Below are positions 21,672-22,132 of a stretch of 22,132 nucleotides of DNA, piece by piece. Below the pieces are notes generated by a model. That model made no database searches, was not told the DNA's origin, and saw nothing but the letters and a program-made list of their open reading frames with translations. Source of the stretch: CAZGHF01 sp043797305 (GTDB lineage: Bacteria > Patescibacteriota > Minisyncoccia > UBA6257 > GWB1-50-10); NCBI GenBank assembly GCA_043797305.1, contig JAZDPW010000018.1:1-22132 (forward strand), given 5' to 3'. A program made the translations under genes and the position numbers. The stretch's first letter is position 1. The number at the start of each line of letters is the position of its first letter.

Positions 21672-21735
21672 TATAGTGGCAGTACGCGGGGTTCGGGACT
21701 CCGTAGCGAGAGTTCAATTCTCTCCACCCCGACCA
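21662..21735 (+). tRNA. trnP: tRNA-Pro (CGG), overlapping the dut 3' end
   Basis: Acceptor CGGGGTG/CACCCCG, anticodon stem CGGGG/CTCCG with loop TTCGGGA (anticodon CGG), T-arm GAGAG-TTCAATT-CTCTC, discriminator A and encoded CCA (included). C1-G72 and A73 fit bacterial proline tRNA. The D-stem has only three good pairs. The first 10 nt are also dut coding sequence. Confidence 0.93.
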
Positions 21736-21748
21736 ATTAAGGTCATAA

Positions 21749-22096
21749 ATGATAAATTTTGATGATTTTAAAAAACTTGATTTGCGGGTGGCAAGAATAG
21801 TTTCGGCCGAAAGAGTCGAGAACACCGACAAGCTCTTAAGGCTTGTTCTTGATGTGGGCGGGGAGGAACGGCAAATAGTGTCGGGCATTGCCGAGCAATA
21901 TTTGCCGGAGGATTTGGTCGGCCGGGAGATTGTAATTGTGGCGAATCTTGAGCCGCGGAAATTCACCCTTCGACGCGGCAGAGGGCAGGAAGTCATCGAT
22001 AGTAACGGCATGCTTCTTGCCGCCGGGGGCGAGAACGGAGAAATTTCTCTTCTCCGGCCCGACAAGGAAATGCCGCCCGGCGCCCCGGTTCACTGA
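21749..22096 (+). CDS. free-standing tRNA-binding domain protein (MetRS C-terminal / Trbp111 type)
   Basis: 115 residues, a single OB-fold tRNA-binding domain. It has FDDFKKLDLRVARI, NTDKLLRLVLDVG, RQIVSGIA and EIVIVANLEPRKF in the order seen at the C-terminus of MetRS and in Trbp111. Where MetRS-type domains have a short GVESQGM turn, this protein has a longer basic loop (RRGRGQEVIDSNGM). It probably binds tRNA in general or assists MetRS in trans; being encoded 13 nt after tRNA-Pro and before a probable tRNA-modification gene fits. An AAGG 9 nt before the ATG is a weak ribosome site. Its TGA overlaps the next ATG by one base. Confidence 0.88.
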   Translation: MINFDDFKKLDLRVARIVSAERVENTDKLLRLVLDVGGEERQIVSGIAEQYLPEDLVGREIVIVANLEPRKFTLRRGRGQEVIDSNGMLLAAGGENGEISLLRPDKEMPPGAPVH

Positions 22097-22132
22097 TGGA
22101 CAAAATTTTCGCCGTTTGGAAGCCGAAAGGCC
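22096..22132 (+). CDS. truB: probable TruB tRNA pseudouridine-55 synthase (5' end only)
   Basis: Only 12 codons are in the window. MDKIFAVWKPKG fits the TruB start (I.xVxKPxG), where a Lys-Pro pair precedes the catalytic domain. TGATG overlap with the previous gene indicates coupling. Another pseudouridine synthase family cannot be excluded from so little sequence. Confidence 0.55.
   Translation, partial: MDKIFAVWKPKG

Noticed and set aside
1..22132. CRISPR array, insertion sequence with transposase, prophage or origin of replication
   Set aside because: No regularly spaced direct repeats, no transposase or phage genes and no DnaA-box cluster were seen; the only element-like feature is the inverted repeat at 4615-4748.

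Overview
The window reads as a chromosomal segment of a Candidate Phyla Radiation (Patescibacteria) bacterium, most likely a Parcubacteria-type lineage. This comes from gene content and style, not from a database match. The features behind it are: a type IV pilus locus with PilM/N/O but no PilP or PilQ (as expected without an outer membrane); GatCA amidotransferase genes; short spacers and 4-nt overlaps; very few Shine-Dalgarno sites; tRNA genes mostly lacking encoded CCA; and a secreted Cys-repeat protein. TGA is a normal stop (for example pilC at 5950-5952), so the genetic code is standard.

Layout. (1) 2-9513, all +: type IV pilus block: pilM (3' part), pilN, pilO, a small membrane protein, pilB, pilT, a 134-bp inverted-repeat element with a 43-codon ORF, pilC, major pilin pilA, a truncated prepilin remnant, pilD and four minor pilins. 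(2) 9517-13311, +: ligA, then gatC and gatA from their own promoter. (3) 13313-14239, -: three tRNA genes (Asp, Met/Ile-CAT and a divergent CAT tRNA) read into a sugar nucleotidyltransferase. (4) 14314-15447, +: a single-chain, mitochondrial-type phenylalanyl-tRNA synthetase. (5) 15450-17698, -: tRNA-Lys and recG. (6) 17753-19600, +: a small NPF-tailed membrane protein and a large secreted six-repeat Cys-rich protein, closed by a bidirectional terminator. (7) 19653-22132: tRNA-Arg (-), then + strand CCA-adding enzyme, dUTPase, tRNA-Pro, a tRNA-binding protein and the start of a probable truB.

How it works together. Region 1 is nearly a whole pilus machine: inner-membrane scaffold, two ATPases, platform, leader peptidase, major and minor pilins. 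The second half is rich in tRNA maturation and charging: Gln/Asn amidation (GatCA), Phe charging, CCA addition, a tRNA-binding domain, a likely pseudouridine synthase and six tRNAs. Most of those tRNAs need the CCA enzyme.

Most worth following up: the inverted-repeat element ending on the pilC start codon; the mitochondrial-like PheRS; the divergent promoters sharing one palindromic -35 box; the aberrant tRNA(CAT); -10 boxes so close to start codons that leaderless mRNAs are implied; and the NPF/Cys-repeat surface protein pair.
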